Source: Prunella strophiata (Eukaryota; Chordata; Aves; Passeriformes; Prunellidae). Taken from it: a stretch of 64,000 nt of DNA. The notes beneath the pieces are model-generated. The model did no database searches. It saw only the letters and a list, made by a program, of their open reading frames with translations, and was not told where the DNA came from. Positions within the stretch are counted from its first letter, which is position 1, and every line of letters begins with the position of its first letter. The stretch covers positions 7,355,187 to 7,419,186 of the forward strand of contig JAZBQD010000027.1 of NCBI GenBank assembly GCA_036583965.1, in the 5' to 3' direction. Both the position numbers and the translations under genes were made by a program. Shown here one piece after another: positions 62,413 through 64,000 of the stretch.

Positions 62413-64000
62413 GATAGCACCTCCATGTCAGAGGCAGGACAGATAAGGGTGTCTACTGAACTGCCATTATTTCTTAAGAATGTGTCAATTCATCACTTCT
62501 CATCAGTGAAAATTTATCTGAAGCATTAGCTTACTTCCCAATCAGTTAACTATTGAAGCAGAATCTTGAGCTACTTCCCTGGGCTGATTCTTTTAGCCCT
62601 TAAACAAAATTCAGACTTCCTTTGCTTTGTGGTCTTTTCTCTTGCATTTTTGGATAAAAGCTGAAGGTATGCCTTATATTTATGTTCCCTAAATACTGTG
62701 ATATATTCTCATCAGTGCCCCCTTTTGCTTCTAAATCCCCACATATCTTATCTCTTCTATTTTATTACTTCTTATATTTACTGGTAAATAATAAGAGAGG
62801 GAATTTGGAAAATATAGGCCATTTGGAAGAAATTCTGTGTGTATCATATCAGAGAACTTGAAAGATTAGAGAAATATTTACAGCTCCCAAAGAGTCAATC
62901 TTTAGTGCAAGATTTAATAAAGGGATGGACACGAGCCCTGTTTGCTCTCGCTGTTCTGGAAGGACTGGTTTTGCAATATTTTCTGTCTTCACAACAGTAA
63001 AACTACTTCTGATGAATTTAGCAAAGTTTGTATGCAGCAGTGCCCCAGACACTTTCTTATTTTCCTTGACATTATTTTTTCATCAGTTTGGACGATGTAG
63101 TATCTGCAGACAGTGCATGTTCCAAATATTGGATTGCTGTATTTTTGCATACAAACCTTGTAAAGGAAAAGAAATGCCACACTATGCGTACAAGCATCAA
63201 AATCTGATTATATGCAGGATTCTAATCTTAATATCACACCATCCTCACTGAAAAGCATTGCAAGAATATTCCAATTCATATTCTGAATGGTGTGTTTCTC
63301 TGCAGTCATCTTGCAGAATTCTTATTCCTACCAGGAGAAAATCAGTATACTGAACTGAATAAAAATGTATACATTAAATTGCTTATTCAAATGTCCACCT
63401 TTGATGTTTGCAGGGAATTCAAGCAGGAAGCAGTATAACCCGAGCTTTGTTCTATTGATACAAGAGGCTAATGTGAGTTACAAAACAGGAAAGAATGAGA
63501 AGTTGCTTAATACACTGGAAATGTGGAAAAAATGCAGATTTCTGTTATTAGCTTTCACAGCTGTATTTGCATAGAAATATACTAACGGCTGGATGACATT
63601 TCATGCATGAACTTGATAGAGCATCCTTAAAAATATTCATGTTAGAAGAGTACTTAAAGGGAACCTCAAATTTGAACATTCCTGTCTTTGTTAAAAAAAA
63701 TCCAAACCCTGGTTTCCCTAGGGTATTCCAGTGCAAGGTATTTCTTTATGAAACAAAGATTTCTTTGTTATGAGGAATTCTGGGACAGAGTAGGAAGGGC
63801 CCTTTTTTCTGATCACACTTTAAAAAAGATCCTGATTCCCCTGAATGTTAAATATTATTGAACAATAGATGTTGCTCAGGCTTTTGTGGAAAATACCAGC
63901 AAAGCAAGAAGACCCTTGAGGTTTCAAACACCTCTTGGATTATCAGTTTCCTATGCCATTTTCTATTTTGAGGGAACACCTTCCTTGTAAGTGGGACAAA
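62413..64000. other. Non-coding stretch, no gene seen
   Basis: Unique AT-rich sequence. The longest frame is 108 codons (62925-63251 plus), cysteine- and phenylalanine-rich, with no recognisable domain and no convincing splice sites. No repeat family recognised. Confidence 0.7.

Noticed and set aside
1..64000. CRISPR arrays, bacterial operons, phage or plasmid features
   Set aside because: No regularly spaced direct repeats, no ribosome-binding-site-led gene strings and no long ORFs. Composition and CR1 copies show a vertebrate nuclear genome.
1..64000. Endogenous retrovirus, LTRs or nuclear copies of mitochondrial DNA
   Set aside because: I saw no paired long terminal repeats, no gag/pol-like frames and no familiar mitochondrial gene sequence. 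Old solo LTRs could escape reading by eye.

Overview
The window looks like nuclear DNA of a bird. Its recognisable repeats are copies of CR1, the dominant avian LINE, with the typical 3' end (a 'TCTTTAAGGTCCCTTCCAACC'-like block followed by ATTCTATG-type octamers). It is otherwise poor in repeats, AT-rich, strongly CpG-depleted and dotted with long poly-A/poly-T runs. There is no sign of bacterial, phage or organellar gene organisation. Crocodilians and turtles also carry CR1, so 'bird' is an inference from low repeat density combined with CR1 type.

I find no convincing intact protein-coding gene or RNA gene. Open frames are short, start at random, occur on both strands at similar lengths and match nothing I recognise, except frames inside CR1 copies. 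The window is best read as intergenic sequence (a gene desert) or the inside of a very large intron.

Layout. 1-2.1 kb: unremarkable. 2.1-2.35 kb: a pure CTTCT pentamer array followed by about 180 bp of disordered pyrimidine-rich sequence, possibly an assembly or read-quality artefact. 2.4-19.8 kb: unique sequence with several blocks that look like conserved non-coding elements, including one at 8.5-8.9 kb that holds a 40-nt open segment between good splice sites. 19.8-19.9 kb: a minus-strand CR1 3' end. 20-31.9 kb: unique sequence with two small tandem duplications and a 39-T run. 31.9-32.4 kb: a locally CpG-rich, codon-like block that may be a decayed coding fragment. 32.4-49.4 kb: unique sequence with a CpG cluster, a G-quadruplex motif, a 56-bp CR1 tail and two poly(A)-ended segments preceded by AATAAA signals. 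49.5-49.9 kb: a heavily decayed antisense CR1. 49.9-60.6 kb: unique sequence with one more poly(A)-signal candidate. 60.6-62.4 kb: two plus-strand CR1 copies, the first with its middle missing and the second about 670 bp long. 62.4-64 kb: unremarkable.

I see no new biological system. The observations most worth checking are the 32-kb codon-like block, the 8.6-kb candidate microexon, the internally deleted CR1, the AATAAA-plus-poly(A) segments and the disordered tract after the pentamer array. Conservation claims are inference only, since nothing could be aligned here.
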